This document shows positions 44,357 to 54,261 of a DNA stretch of 64,000 nucleotides, piece after piece (position 1 is the first letter of the stretch; each line of letters starts with the position of its first letter). The stretch is from an uncultured Alphaproteobacteria bacterium (lineage in GTDB: Bacteria > Pseudomonadota > Alphaproteobacteria > Rhodobacterales > Rhodobacteraceae): NCBI GenBank assembly GCA_902611605.1, contig CACMAH010000002.1, positions 62,001 through 126,000 of the forward strand, given 5' to 3'. The notes under the pieces are model-generated. The model was not told the origin of the DNA. It saw only the letters and a list, made by a program, of their open reading frames with translations, and ran no database searches. The translations under genes were made by a program, and so were the position numbers.

Positions 44357-44610
44357 TTAGTAAACCTGTAACTTTTATCATTTTATTAATCATAAAATTA
44401 TTTGAATATAAACTTGAAAATTTTAGCATAGAATTGGCTTCTAAAAAAGTTTCCACGAATTCTGTGGAAAACACTGGGGGTAATTATTATTAAATGTTCT
44501 AAAACCCTTTAATTTACTAATGGTTTATTAGGTTGCCTAAAAATTGTGCAAATAAATTAAGCTATTGATTTTAAACGACTTTTTTTAGTGCAAAAAAATT
44601 ATTTTCTAAA
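44357..44610. other. Longest intergenic stretch (254 bp): hairpin and DnaA-box-like 9-mers
   Basis: No ORF or tRNA seen. It contains a likely minus-strand terminator (44443-44473), a small TTAGG-TTG-CCTAA hairpin (44528-44540), and on the minus strand one 9-mer that fits the DnaA-box consensus TTWTNCACA (44463-44471) with two one-mismatch copies at 44545-44553 and 44587-44595. The promoter of uvrC must lie here or be absent. Such 9-mers occur by chance in AT-rich DNA. Confidence 0.4.
44443..44473 (-). terminator. Probable intrinsic terminator downstream of the SDR gene
   Basis: On the minus strand: TTTCCAC, loop of seven (AGAATTC), GTGGAAA, then C and six T. A bulged T allows further pairing at the base of the stem. 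It lies about 140 bases after the stop of the pteridine-reductase-like gene and about 90 before uvrC. Confidence 0.55.
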
Positions 44611-45366
44611 TCACCACTTTAAATGTTCTCCACCATCTAAAGTAATTAATTGACCAGTTAGCCCAGGGGATGAAACAATATAAAGTATAGCTCTTGATAT
44701 TTCCTGAACATCTGAACCTCTCTTAAGTAATGTACTTTTTCTTTGATTTTGAAATTGTTCCTCACTTTGATGACTGGCTTTTAAAATTGGTCCTGGCCCT
44801 ATCGCATTAACACGAATCTTAGGACCTAACTCTTGAGCTGCTATTTTTGTAAAGTTTAATAAACTTGATTTTGCTAGTGTGTAACTAAAAAACCTTGGAT
44901 TCAAATTTAAAACTTTTTGGTCGATAATGTTGATTATATTAGAACTTGCAATAATTTCATTATTTTCATCTTTAAAATGGTCTGGAACTTGTTTAGAAAA
45001 CTCCTTAGATAAAAAAACTGGAGCTTTAAGATTTGTGAAAAAGTGCCTATCCCAACTCTCTAAAGTCAAACTTAGAAGACTATCATTTTCGAATATTGAG
45101 GCATTATTAACTAATAGGTTAATAGGCTTACCAACAGTTTGAGTAGTTTCTTCGATTAAACTGGTTATTTCATTATCCTTAAACAAATTTGCTTTAATAC
45201 AAAAAGCAGCTATCCCAAAACTTTTTATTTTTGCGACTAATTCTTCAGCTTCCTTTCTAGATTCAGAATAATGAATTACAACATCAAACCCATTTTCAGC
45301 AAGGGAAAGGGCAATACCCTTCCCTATCCGTTTTGCGCCACCAGTAATCAATGCTAACTTAGACAA
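44611..45366 (-). CDS. SDR family oxidoreductase, pteridine-reductase/FolM-like
   Basis: Short-chain dehydrogenase of 251 residues. The cofactor loop is TGGAKRIGKGIA (TGxxxRxG), which marks the pteridine reductase/FolM subgroup that uses NADPH. NNASIFENDSLL replaces the usual NNAG, the strand that normally ends in Ser reads NIIDQKV as in that subgroup, and the catalytic YTLAK is intact. GPGPIL and QLITLDGGEHL close the fold. Possible dihydromonapterin or dihydrofolate reductase activity. TTG start with GAGGGA. Probable operon with the S49 protease upstream. Confidence 0.85.
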   Translation of the reverse strand: MSKLALITGGAKRIGKGIALSLAENGFDVVIHYSESRKEAEELVAKIKSFGIAAFCIKANLFKDNEITSLIEETTQTVGKPINLLVNNASIFENDSLLSLTLESWDRHFFTNLKAPVFLSKEFSKQVPDHFKDENNEIIASSNIINIIDQKVLNLNPRFFSYTLAKSSLLNFTKIAAQELGPKIRVNAIGPGPILKASHQSEEQFQNQRKSTLLKRGSDVQEISRAILYIVSSPGLTGQLITLDGGEHLKW

Positions 45367-45403
45367 TTTTTCCCTCTAATAAAAAATAATTAATTAAATC
45401 CTT

Positions 45404-46213
45404 TTAAAGTTTGAACTTAGAAAATATTATTTTTTCCTCTATTGAATCAAAAATACTATCTATAGAAGCTTTACCAAATTTTGAAAAAAAACCTCTTTTT
45501 CTTTCCAATTTTTTGAATTTTACATCTTCTCCAAATTTTTCTGCGATTATGGTTTCTAAATGCCCTATTCCATCTACTAAACCTAACTCTTTAGCACGAG
45601 CAGCTTCCCAAACCTCTCCAGTAAATATTTTTTTTCCAATAATTTTCTCTGACCTTCTTTCAGTTACAAAATTCTTAAAGTTTTCATGTATCCCTTTTTG
45701 TATCGCTTTAAGTCTAACTATTTCATCCTTTTTCTCTGGTTTGAATGGATCAAGCATACTTTTTTCTTCTCCAGAGGTATAAACCCGCCTTTCTACTCCT
45801 TGTCTTGTTATGAATTCGTGGAAACCAAACCCTGCAGATATTACACCAATAGACCCAACTATAGAATTTTCATCTGCATAAATTTCATTAGCTGAACAAG
45901 CCAACCAGTATCCCCCTGAAGCCGCTACATCTTCACAGAAAGCTATAACAGGTATATCTTTTTTTTTGGATAATCTTATAATTCTTGCAGCAATAAGTGA
46001 AGATTGAGAAGGTGATCCGCCCGGAGAATTAATAATAAGTGCAATAGCTTTAAGTCCACTTAACTCAAAAGCTTTTTCTATTATAGGAGCTAATGATTGA
46101 TCATTAATTCCGCCACCAAATCTGCCACCAGTTGAAATAACCCCCTCCAAACGTATAATAGCTACTAAACCAGATTTTTTAAATTTTTTTCTTATCCAGG
46201 ACCAGATTCTCAT
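45404..46213 (-). CDS. S49 family peptidase (SppA/SohB type)
   Basis: Signal-peptide peptidase-like serine protease, about 269 residues from the ATG at 46211-46213, chosen because AAGGAG lies just upstream; the longer frame to 46297 adds 28 unlikely residues. Core motifs: VAIIRLEGVIS near 17, LIINSPGGSPSQS near 60, and the catalytic serine in AFCEDVAASGGYWLA near 92. The single-domain size matches the short SppA form. Usually membrane-anchored; here no strong N-terminal helix is present, only a basic lead (WIRKKFKKS). Confidence 0.88.
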   Translation of the reverse strand: MRIWSWIRKKFKKSGLVAIIRLEGVISTGGRFGGGINDQSLAPIIEKAFELSGLKAIALIINSPGGSPSQSSLIAARIIRLSKKKDIPVIAFCEDVAASGGYWLACSANEIYADENSIVGSIGVISAGFGFHEFITRQGVERRVYTSGEEKSMLDPFKPEKKDEIVRLKAIQKGIHENFKNFVTERRSEKIIGKKIFTGEVWEAARAKELGLVDGIGHLETIIAEKFGEDVKFKKLERKRGFFSKFGKASIDSIFDSIEEKIIFSKFKL

Positions 46214-46362
46214 TTTAACTCCTTGATTGATCTTAAAGAAATCACTATAGCTTCTTGTTACAACATGATTAAGCCATAAATTGTAGTAAATAGACATAAT
46301 TACTAAGGTTTATTTAATAATCAAACATAAATTAACAACTATTTATTTTGTAAAAATTTTAA

Positions 46363-47514
46363 ATGAAAATAACAAAATATCCATTAGAAGGTTTAAAAGT
46401 TTTAGAACTAGCAAGAGTATTAGCGGGGCCTTGGGCTGGTCAAATATTAGCAGATCTTGGGGCAGAAGTCATAAAAGTAGAATCCCCAACAGGGGATGAA
46501 ACCAGAAATTGGGGAGAGGATAGTGTCAATAATAATAGCTCATATTTTAAATGTACTAATAGAGGAAAGTCATCTTTTGTAGCTAATTTTAAGAAAAAAA
46601 GTGAGCTAAAAATGGTTCAATTTTTAGCAAAAAAAGCTGACGTAATTATAGAAAATTATAAAGTTGATGACTTAAAAAAATATAAATTAGATTATAAAAG
46701 TATAAAAAAATTTAATAATTCTATAATATATTGTTCAATTACAGGATTTGGCCAAAATGGACCTTTATCATCATTACCAGGATATGATTTCATAATTCAG
46801 GCTATGGCTGGAATAATGAATATAACAGGTGAAGAGAATGGGCCACCTATCAAACCAGGTGTTGCTTACGCAGACATTTTTACCTCTCTTTACAGTGTAG
46901 TGGCTATTCAATCAGCACTACTTTCTAAAGCAAGAAATGAATCAGGTAGTTACATAGATATGTCCTTATACGATACTCAACTAGCTGTCTTGGCCAACCA
47001 AGCCTCTTCTTACTTGCTTAATAAAAAAGAACCAAAAAGAATGGGTAATATTCACCCTTCAATAGTTCCTTATCAATTATTTGAAGTTAAAAATGGTGAT
47101 ATAGTAATTGCCTGTGGGAACGATCAGCAATTTAAATCACTTTGCAAAGCTTTTAATTGGAATTTTGCTATTTCTGAAAAATTTTCAACTAATAAAAATC
47201 GAATTAGACATAGAGATCAATTAATTAATAAATTATCGAATAAATTAAAAAAATATACCAAAGAAAAGATTATTAACACTTTACAAAATGCGAATGTACC
47301 CGTTGGAACTGTGAATTCCGTAAGTGAAGCGTTAAACCATAAACAAACAAAATCAAGAAAAATGATTAAATCAATTAGTGGAGAAAAATTCTTAAGAACA
47401 CCAATATCGTTTAATAACTTTAAATTAAATCATAAGAAACTAGCACCTGAATTGGGTGAAAGTAATAAACAAATCAAAAAGAAAATTTTATTGAATAAAA
47501 TTTGGGAGGAATAA
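46363..47514 (+). CDS. CaiB/BaiF (family III) CoA-transferase
   Basis: Family III CoA-transferase of 383 residues, moving CoA between carboxylic acids. Signatures: PLEGLKVLELARVLAGPWAG at the start, ADLGAEVIKVESP near 31, NRGKSS near 66, GPLSSLPGYDFIIQAMAG near 133, and the catalytic aspartate in GVAYADIFTS near 171. One base separates it from the aldo/keto reductase. The acyl substrates cannot be inferred. Confidence 0.92.
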   Translation: MKITKYPLEGLKVLELARVLAGPWAGQILADLGAEVIKVESPTGDETRNWGEDSVNNNSSYFKCTNRGKSSFVANFKKKSELKMVQFLAKKADVIIENYKVDDLKKYKLDYKSIKKFNNSIIYCSITGFGQNGPLSSLPGYDFIIQAMAGIMNITGEENGPPIKPGVAYADIFTSLYSVVAIQSALLSKARNESGSYIDMSLYDTQLAVLANQASSYLLNKKEPKRMGNIHPSIVPYQLFEVKNGDIVIACGNDQQFKSLCKAFNWNFAISEKFSTNKNRIRHRDQLINKLSNKLKKYTKEKIINTLQNANVPVGTVNSVSEALNHKQTKSRKMIKSISGEKFLRTPISFNNFKLNHKKLAPELGESNKQIKKKILLNKIWEE

Positions 47515-47515
47515 C

Positions 47516-48559
47516 TTGAAATTTAATAAACTTGGTCAAAGTGATTTAGAAGTATCTAGTTATTGTTTGGGCTCAATGACCTGGGGGGAGGCGACATCAG
47601 AAGATGACGGACATTGGCAATTAGACTTTTCAATTGAAAATGGAATAAATTTTGTAGATACAGCTGAAATGTACCCTACAAACCCATTAAGAAAAGAAAC
47701 TGCTGGTAATACAGAAAAAATAATAGGTAATTGGATAAACAAACGAAAAAAAAGAGACGATATAATTATTGCTACTAAAGTTGTTGGAATAGGAAACAAA
47801 ACTGTAAGAAATGGACAAGCTATAACTAAAAGCACAATGGAGGAGGCATTAACTAATAGTTTGAAAAAACTTAAAACTGATTATATCGACCTCTACCAAC
47901 TGCACTGGCCTAATAGGGGATCTTATCACTTTCGACAAAATTGGAATTATAACCCTATTCACCAAGATACAGAAAAAATTAAACAAGATATTTTTGATAT
48001 ATTAGATTTTCTTTCAAAGAAAGTTAAAGAAGGAAAAATAAGAACCATTGGTTTATCAAATGAGACAGCTTGGGGTACAATGCAGTTTCTTAAAATTGCA
48101 AATGAGAATAATTTTGAACGTGTGGTATCTATTCAAAATGAATATAGTCTTCTTTGTAGATTCTATGATACTGATTTGGCTGAAGTGAGTCATAACGAAA
48201 ATGTAAGCTTACTAGCTTATTCGCCATTAGCTGCAGGTTTATTAACTGGTAAATATCAAGATGGAAAAGTACCAGATAACTCACGACTTCAAGCTTCTCC
48301 AGGATTAATGGGAAGATTTAATCAAAGGTCGTTATTAGCAGTACAAAACTATTTAAGCATAGCCAAAAAATATGAAATAAACCCTGTGCATTTAGCTCTC
48401 GCATATTGTGATCAAAAACCATTTATGGGATCAATTATTTTTGGTGCAACTACCAAAGAACAGTTGAAGACTATTATAAATGGTTTAGATACAAAGTTAT
48501 CAACTGAAGTGATGAATGAATTGGATAAAGTACATAGAGAGTTTCCATTTCCAATTTGA
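47516..48559 (+). CDS. Aldo/keto reductase, Tas-like
   Basis: NADPH-dependent aldo/keto reductase, 347 residues. GINFVDTAEMYP near 43 carries the catalytic Asp and Tyr, IATKVVG near 83 the catalytic Lys, and LYQLHWPNRGSYHF near 127 the His, plus GLSNETAWG near 180. The long insertion after HWPN is a feature of the Tas subgroup. Start TTG 47516 after a strong GGGAGGA. Likely cotranscribed with the CoA-transferase and the ABC genes. Confidence 0.93.
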   Translation: MKFNKLGQSDLEVSSYCLGSMTWGEATSEDDGHWQLDFSIENGINFVDTAEMYPTNPLRKETAGNTEKIIGNWINKRKKRDDIIIATKVVGIGNKTVRNGQAITKSTMEEALTNSLKKLKTDYIDLYQLHWPNRGSYHFRQNWNYNPIHQDTEKIKQDIFDILDFLSKKVKEGKIRTIGLSNETAWGTMQFLKIANENNFERVVSIQNEYSLLCRFYDTDLAEVSHNENVSLLAYSPLAAGLLTGKYQDGKVPDNSRLQASPGLMGRFNQRSLLAVQNYLSIAKKYEINPVHLALAYCDQKPFMGSIIFGATTKEQLKTIINGLDTKLSTEVMNELDKVHREFPFPI

Positions 48560-48574
48560 TTAAAAGTTTGATTA

Positions 48575-49513
48575 ATGATTTCAGTAAAAAATTTAAATAA
48601 AATTTACCCTGATAATTTTTATGCTCTCTCCAATATCTCTTTAGATATAGAACAAGGAGAAGTTTTTGCTCTACTTGGACCTAATGGAGCTGGAAAAACT
48701 ACCCTTATATCATCAGTATGTGGATTAACAAAACAAACAAGTGGAGAAATAAAAGTTTCAAATTTTGATACTATAAAAGACTATAAAAAAACAAGATCAT
48801 TGATTGGACTCGTTCCACAAGAATTTCCTCTAGAAAATTATGAAAGCGTTTTAAATACTGTTAATTTTTCGAGAGGACTATTTGGAAAAAAACCAGACGA
48901 AAACCATGTAAAGAGAGTACTTCAATCTTTGAAGCTTTGGGACAAAAAAGATTCTCCAATAATTACCTTATCTGGAGGGATGAAAAGAAGAGTACTTATA
49001 GCTAAAGCACTTTCCCATAATCCCAAAATTCTTTTTTTAGATGAGCCTACTTCGGGAGTAGATATTCAGCTTAGGAAAGAAATGTGGGAAATGATACTTA
49101 AGTTAAAGAGAAGCGGTGTAACAGTTATATTAACCACACATTATATAAAGGAAGCAGAGACTATTGCCGATAGAATAGGTATACTAAATAAAGGGGAATT
49201 AATCTTAGTAGAAAAAAAAGAAAATTTAATTAATAAATTTGGAGAGAAAACTATTATTATAGAATTTGGGGAAAAGATATATAAAATTCCAAAACAAATA
49301 AAAGTTTTTGATAGCTTCATTACTGATGATAATCTTTGCTTAGTTATTAAAAAATTAAAAAACCAAAAAGACATTAATATCACAAATATAATTAAAGTCA
49401 TATCAGAACTAGAAATACCTATTATTGATATAAAAACTGGAGAAAGTTCGTTAGAAGATATTTTTTTAGATATTATTAATGAGAAGATGAAAAGTGAATT
49501 TAAATTCAGTTAA
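48575..49513 (+). CDS. ABC-2 type exporter, ATP-binding protein
   Basis: ATPase of an ABC-2 transporter, 312 residues. Walker A GPNGAGKTT near 36, signature LSGGMKRRV near 135, Walker B ILFLDEPTSGVD near 153, H-loop TTHYIKEAE near 189. The C-terminal 90 residues are the accessory domain common to DrrA/NodI-like exporters. ATG 48575, 15 bases after the aldo/keto reductase. Its end overlaps the permease by 20 bases. Substrate unknown. Confidence 0.94.
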   Translation: MISVKNLNKIYPDNFYALSNISLDIEQGEVFALLGPNGAGKTTLISSVCGLTKQTSGEIKVSNFDTIKDYKKTRSLIGLVPQEFPLENYESVLNTVNFSRGLFGKKPDENHVKRVLQSLKLWDKKDSPIITLSGGMKRRVLIAKALSHNPKILFLDEPTSGVDIQLRKEMWEMILKLKRSGVTVILTTHYIKEAETIADRIGILNKGELILVEKKENLINKFGEKTIIIEFGEKIYKIPKQIKVFDSFITDDNLCLVIKKLKNQKDINITNIIKVISELEIPIIDIKTGESSLEDIFLDIINEKMKSEFKFS

Positions 49514-50255
49514 AGCAATCTATAAATTTGAAATGGCAAGGGCATTAAGAACAATAATGCAAAGTATTTTAGCACCTGTTCTTTCTACTTCACTATATTT
49601 TGTCGTATTTGGTACTGCAATAGGAAGTAAAATATCTACGATAGATACTGTGTCCTATGGGGCTTTTATTATCCCTGGTCTAGTGATGCTTTCTGTAATG
49701 ACTACAAGTATTAATTTTGCAGCATTTGGTATATATTTACCAAAATATAATGGCTCTATTTTTGAATTGATGTCAGCCCCTATTTCAGCATATGAAATAG
49801 TTATTGGTTATGCTGGAGCAGCTGCCAGTAAATCGATACTAATTAGCATATTAATTTTATTAATATCAACAATATTTGTAGATTTTTATATTAAACATCC
49901 CTTGTTAATGCTTTTGTTATTGGCAATAACAAGTATTACTTTTTCACTTTTTGGATTTATTATTGGAATATGGGCTACAAATTTTGAAAAGCTCCAATTA
50001 ATTCCTCTGATAATTATAACACCCTTGGTTTTTCTTGGTGGAAGTTTCTATTCCATATCAATGCTACCAGAATTATGGCAGCTTGTAACAAAATTTAATC
50101 CAATCTTTTATATAATAAATGGTTTTAGATGGAGTTTTTTTGGGACATCAGACACAGACCTCTTTACTTCACTAAGTTTAATTGTAATTTTTCTATTTAT
50201 ATGCTTAGCAATAATCGGTTTAATTTTTAAAACGGGTTATAGAATAAAAGGTTAG
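49494..50255 (+). CDS. ABC-2 type transporter permease
   Basis: Membrane partner of the preceding ATPase. 253 residues with six hydrophobic helices. The ABC-2 signature region lies near 165-200 (LQLIPLIIITPLVFLGGSFY, then LPELWQLVTKFNP). GTG start at 49494 inside the ATPase gene. Convergent with the MttB-family gene after six bases, with no visible terminator. Confidence 0.93.
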   Translation: MNLNSVKAIYKFEMARALRTIMQSILAPVLSTSLYFVVFGTAIGSKISTIDTVSYGAFIIPGLVMLSVMTTSINFAAFGIYLPKYNGSIFELMSAPISAYEIVIGYAGAAASKSILISILILLISTIFVDFYIKHPLLMLLLLAITSITFSLFGFIIGIWATNFEKLQLIPLIIITPLVFLGGSFYSISMLPELWQLVTKFNPIFYIINGFRWSFFGTSDTDLFTSLSLIVIFLFICLAIIGLIFKTGYRIKG

Positions 50256-50261
50256 AAAACT

Positions 50262-51815
50262 CTATATTTTCAAATGTATAGGAAACTTTTGATTTATTTC
50301 TTTTCTTAATGAAGGATGTAATTCATCTTTAATTGGAGTAGAAAGTAAATCTTTAGTTCTCTCTTTTGCTTTTAACAAAAGGTCTGGTTTTCCATTTTCT
50401 GCCCATTCTTTTGGACTAGTTCTATCTCCTAAATTTGGGTAAATATATTCTGTTTGCATCAAACTTAAGGTCTGATTGTGACCTAGGTAATGACCTGGCC
50501 CATTTAAACAAATCTCTTTCATGGTTTGAAAGCTTAAACTAGAATCTGTAATTTCAATCCCTTTTACACATCTTAAAGCTTGTCCAAGTAAATCGTCTCC
50601 AAGAACCATACTCTCTAAGCAAAATCCAAGAAGTGATGCATGCATTCCTACAGACTCATAAACTAAATTGAGGCCAGCTAATCCAGCCATAACGTTTGAT
50701 GTTGCCTGTTCCCAACCTGCCTGCATATTAGGTAATTTTGAGTCAGCTATTCCTGCAGCCGCTCCACCTGGAAGGTTATAAAATCTATGCATTTGTGCAC
50801 ACCCCGCAGTAAGAAGTGCTTGCTCACCTGATCCTCCAGACATCGCTCCAGTTCTCAAATCTGAAACAAAAGGCCAGGTTCCAAAAATGGCTGGATAGCC
50901 CTTTTCTATTGAATTTACATATATTAATCCAGCTAAACATTCAGCTACTGCCTGCACAATTGCACCTCCAATAGGAGCAGGAGCAGTTGCTCCAGCTTGG
51001 CCTGCAGATAAAAGAAGAATTGGCATTCCAGATTTTATGCACTCTTCCATTACTAAACAGCTTTCCGTTGCAAATTTTAATGGTGGTACTACAAAACAAT
51101 TTGAATTTGATATAAAAGGTTTTTCAAGCCATGAATTCTTACCACCAGCTAATATATGTACCATTTCCATTATTGGTTTAACATAAGAAGCCTCTGTGAA
51201 TGATACTCCTACATGCTTACTTGTTCCAGCACAACATGCAAGAACAGTATTCAAATCCATTTCAAAATTATTAGGAATATCCCTACAAACCATTGGTCTT
51301 TGCAGAAAATGAATATTGTCTAGATGATCAGATAATTTTGCTGCTGAAAATAAATCTTTTACTGTACTATCTCTATATTCATTAGTTTCCAAATCAACGA
51401 CATGTACTGCTGCACCAGCAGTACCATAATGAACTCTATTTTTTTTTAATAACAAGTCATTACTGTTGGTTCGGCTATGAAGTACAAAATCTCTTGCTGC
51501 AAAAGATAAGGTATCTTCAACTAAGGATCTTGGAAATCTCAACCTCCGATCTTCTCCTAATACTGCACCTACAGAAGTCATCGCTTTAACACCACTTTCA
51601 GGAGCATCCGCAAGACCTATTTCCTCTAGAACTTGAAGAACTGAATTGTGAATTCTTAAAATCTCTTCTTGTGTTAGTGGATTATATGTACCACCTATTA
51701 AGCCTGGATTTACAGGACGCAATTCTTTAGCAAGAGGTGCTGATCTTAAAGCTTGTCTGGCACTTCTTCCTCCAGATCTTTTTTTAGCCCCTATGTTTGG
51801 TAAATCAGTATTCAT
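50262..51815 (-). CDS. Trimethylamine methyltransferase (MttB) family protein, non-pyrrolysine
   Basis: MttB-superfamily protein of 517 residues with the TIM-barrel core. N-terminal basic lead (KKRSGGRSARQALRSAP), PGLIGGTYNPLTQEEI, and the late GPGHYLGHNQTLSLMQTEYIYP are family features. The frame is open throughout, so no UAG-encoded pyrrolysine is present; such members include glycine betaine methyltransferase (MtgB). They act with a corrinoid protein, none of which is in the window. It is the last gene of a set with two dehydrogenase-type flavoproteins (one-base gap), suggesting breakdown of a methylated amine. Exact substrate unknown. Confidence 0.85.
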   Translation of the reverse strand: MNTDLPNIGAKKRSGGRSARQALRSAPLAKELRPVNPGLIGGTYNPLTQEEILRIHNSVLQVLEEIGLADAPESGVKAMTSVGAVLGEDRRLRFPRSLVEDTLSFAARDFVLHSRTNSNDLLLKKNRVHYGTAGAAVHVVDLETNEYRDSTVKDLFSAAKLSDHLDNIHFLQRPMVCRDIPNNFEMDLNTVLACCAGTSKHVGVSFTEASYVKPIMEMVHILAGGKNSWLEKPFISNSNCFVVPPLKFATESCLVMEECIKSGMPILLLSAGQAGATAPAPIGGAIVQAVAECLAGLIYVNSIEKGYPAIFGTWPFVSDLRTGAMSGGSGEQALLTAGCAQMHRFYNLPGGAAAGIADSKLPNMQAGWEQATSNVMAGLAGLNLVYESVGMHASLLGFCLESMVLGDDLLGQALRCVKGIEITDSSLSFQTMKEICLNGPGHYLGHNQTLSLMQTEYIYPNLGDRTSPKEWAENGKPDLLLKAKERTKDLLSTPIKDELHPSLRKEINQKFPIHLKI

Positions 51816-51816
51816 A

Positions 51817-54261
51817 TCACATTCTTACTCTTTCAGATCTAGGGTCATACATAGATCTCAAACTCGTTTTGGCAGGAACAATTTCTCCAGCAACATCGAC
51901 TTTATATTCAAAAGATAGAATTTCTTCGTCTGGTAAATCTTTGCAATCTACATATCCCAAACCAACACAACCACCTAAAGTGTGACCATAATTACCTGAG
52001 GTTAAATATCCAACAATTTTATTCTCTCGTATAATTGGCTCATTATGATAAATCATTTTGGTAGGATCATTTAATTTAAATTGTAACATTTTCTTACTTG
52101 AACCAATTTTTCTTTTTTTAAGAATTGCTTCTTTTCCTTTAAAATAAGTTTTTGACAAGTCTGCCGTAAAACAAAGGCCAGCATCAACTACATGATCTTC
52201 ATCTGTTATGTCATGGCCAAAATGTCGATAAGCTTTTTCAATTCTACAGCTATCTAAAGCATGAATTCCACACATATTAAAATTGAACTCTTTTTGAAGT
52301 TTCCAAATTTCTTCAAAAACATGAGCACACTGGTCAGAACTAATATATATTTCCCAACCAAGTTCACCTACATAACTTACCCGATGTGCCCTGGCTAAAC
52401 CTGATCCAATCTCAATATTTTTCCAAGTTCCAAATGGGTGAGACAAATTACTAAAGTTATTAGGAGAAATAGCTTCTAGTAATTTCCTTGAGTTAGGCCC
52501 CATTATAGAAAGCACACCTTCAGCAGAGCTTGTATCAATAATGATAACTTTATCGGAATTGTTTTCCCTATTTAAATAAGACAAATCTCTTTGCAAAGTA
52601 GCACAAGGGACAACTAGTAAAAAAGATTTTTCGCCCAAGCGTGATACTGTAAGGTCGCTTTCAATCCCACCTTTGTTGTTTAGCATTTGTGTATAAACAA
52701 TTCTACCTATTGGAATATTTATTTGCGCAGTACAAATTGTTTGCAAAAAATCTAACGCACCTTCTCCTTCTACTCTTATTTTCCCGAAAGACGACATATC
52801 AAAAATACCAATATTTTGTCTCACTGCTTGATGTTCTTTTTTTTGATTCTCAAACCAATTTTGTTTCCCCCATGAATATTCGTATTCTGCCTTTTGATTG
52901 AAATAAGAAAACCAATTAGCTCTTTCATAACCTGCCACTTCACCAAATACAGCACCTAAATCTTTTAAATAATTATGAAAAGGAGAGCGTCTTATGTTTC
53001 GACTGGTTTTAGGCTGAAGATAAGGATAATGATCTGCATATAGTAAGCCCAAACTTTCTGTTACTCTTTCTCTTAAGTAATTACGGTTAATTTGAAAAGG
53101 TTCTGCTCTCCTTATATCTACTTCCCAAAGATCAAAGGGAGGAGAACCATCATTAATCCATTGAGCTAAAGCCATTCCTGCTCCCCCAGAAGAAATTATT
53201 CCTATAGAATTATAACCTGCTGCAACCCAATAACCTTTGCAGGTATTTGCTTCTCCCAAATAATATCTATTATCTGGGGTAAAACTTTCTGGACCATTAA
53301 AAAAAGTTCTTATACCTACATTATTTAATATTGGCATTCTCTTTAAGCCGAGAGATAGTATAGGTTCAAAGTGATCTATATCTTCAGGAAGTTGATCAAA
53401 ACAGAAGTCATCTGGTATTCCTTCCATTCCCCAAGCTTTTGCTTTATTTTCAAATGCACCCAACATCATCTTTCCAGCATCTTCTTTATAGTATGCACAT
53501 TCATCAGGTACTCTTAGTACCGGTAGCTGCTTAAGGTTATCAATTGGTTCTGTAACAATATAAAAATGTTCACAAGCATGTAATGGAATGTTTACACCAC
53601 TTTTTAGTCCTAATTCCCTAGCCCACATTCCTCCGCAGTTAACCACAACATCTGAAAAAATAGTTTGAGTTTCTCCATTTTCCAAAGAGTATTGAACTCC
53701 TTTAGCATGGTCATCATTAATGATTACATCTTCAACTTTAATGTTTTCAAAAATTTGTACACCCATGTTCCTCGCACCCTTTGCTAAAGCAAGGGCAATA
53801 TTAGCAGGATCTGCTTGACCGTCCTTCGGCAAAAAAACACCTGAAATAACATCCTCCGTATTTAATATGGGATATTTTTCTTTAATCTCATGGGGACTTA
53901 TTTCATGAACTTCTACATTAAATGCCCTAGCTAGTGCTGCTTGTCTTTTTAATTCCTCACTCCTACTTTCAGTAAGTGCTACAGTGATTGATCCAGTTTG
54001 CCTCATTCCAGTTTCAATACCTGTTTCAGTAGCAAGATTGACATATAGATCAGCAGAATATTTAGCTAATCTTGTCATATTTTGTGAATTTCTCAATTGC
54101 CCAATAAGACCTGCAGCATGCCAAGTTGTTCCACATGTCAGTTTTTTTCTTTCAAGAAGAATGATATCTTTCCAACCTAATTTAGCTAAATGATATGCTA
54201 CAGAGCAACCAGAAACTCCACCACCAATTATAATTGCTCTTGATTTTTTTGGTATGTTCAT
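51817..54261 (-). CDS. FAD-dependent oxidoreductase, dimethylglycine/sarcosine dehydrogenase type (DAO + GcvT)
   Basis: 814 residues. N-terminal DAO domain with dinucleotide motif [17 protein letters not shown] near 11 and the histidine region [14 protein letters not shown] near 44-57, where family members bind FAD covalently. From about 430 the GcvT-like folate-binding half follows ([32 protein letters not shown]). This build is that of dimethylglycine and sarcosine dehydrogenases, which pass the released methyl to tetrahydrofolate. Overlaps the next homologue by four bases (ATGA). ATG 54261. Confidence 0.9.
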   Translation of the reverse strand: MNIPKKSRAIIIGGGVSGCSVAYHLAKLGWKDIILLERKKLTCGTTWHAAGLIGQLRNSQNMTRLAKYSADLYVNLATETGIETGMRQTGSITVALTESRSEELKRQAALARAFNVEVHEISPHEIKEKYPILNTEDVISGVFLPKDGQADPANIALALAKGARNMGVQIFENIKVEDVIINDDHAKGVQYSLENGETQTIFSDVVVNCGGMWARELGLKSGVNIPLHACEHFYIVTEPIDNLKQLPVLRVPDECAYYKEDAGKMMLGAFENKAKAWGMEGIPDDFCFDQLPEDIDHFEPILSLGLKRMPILNNVGIRTFFNGPESFTPDNRYYLGEANTCKGYWVAAGYNSIGIISSGGAGMALAQWINDGSPPFDLWEVDIRRAEPFQINRNYLRERVTESLGLLYADHYPYLQPKTSRNIRRSPFHNYLKDLGAVFGEVAGYERANWFSYFNQKAEYEYSWGKQNWFENQKKEHQAVRQNIGIFDMSSFGKIRVEGEGALDFLQTICTAQINIPIGRIVYTQMLNNKGGIESDLTVSRLGEKSFLLVVPCATLQRDLSYLNRENNSDKVIIIDTSSAEGVLSIMGPNSRKLLEAISPNNFSNLSHPFGTWKNIEIGSGLARAHRVSYVGELGWEIYISSDQCAHVFEEIWKLQKEFNFNMCGIHALDSCRIEKAYRHFGHDITDEDHVVDAGLCFTADLSKTYFKGKEAILKKRKIGSSKKMLQFKLNDPTKMIYHNEPIIRENKIVGYLTSGNYGHTLGGCVGLGYVDCKDLPDEEILSFEYKVDVAGEIVPAKTSLRSMYDPRSERVRM

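Noticed and set aside
44357-44610. tmRNA, 6S RNA or tRNA in the longest gap
   Set aside because: No T-loop GTTCRA with acceptor stem, no CCA end and no tag-like reading frame could be found by eye; a covariance search would be needed to reopen it.
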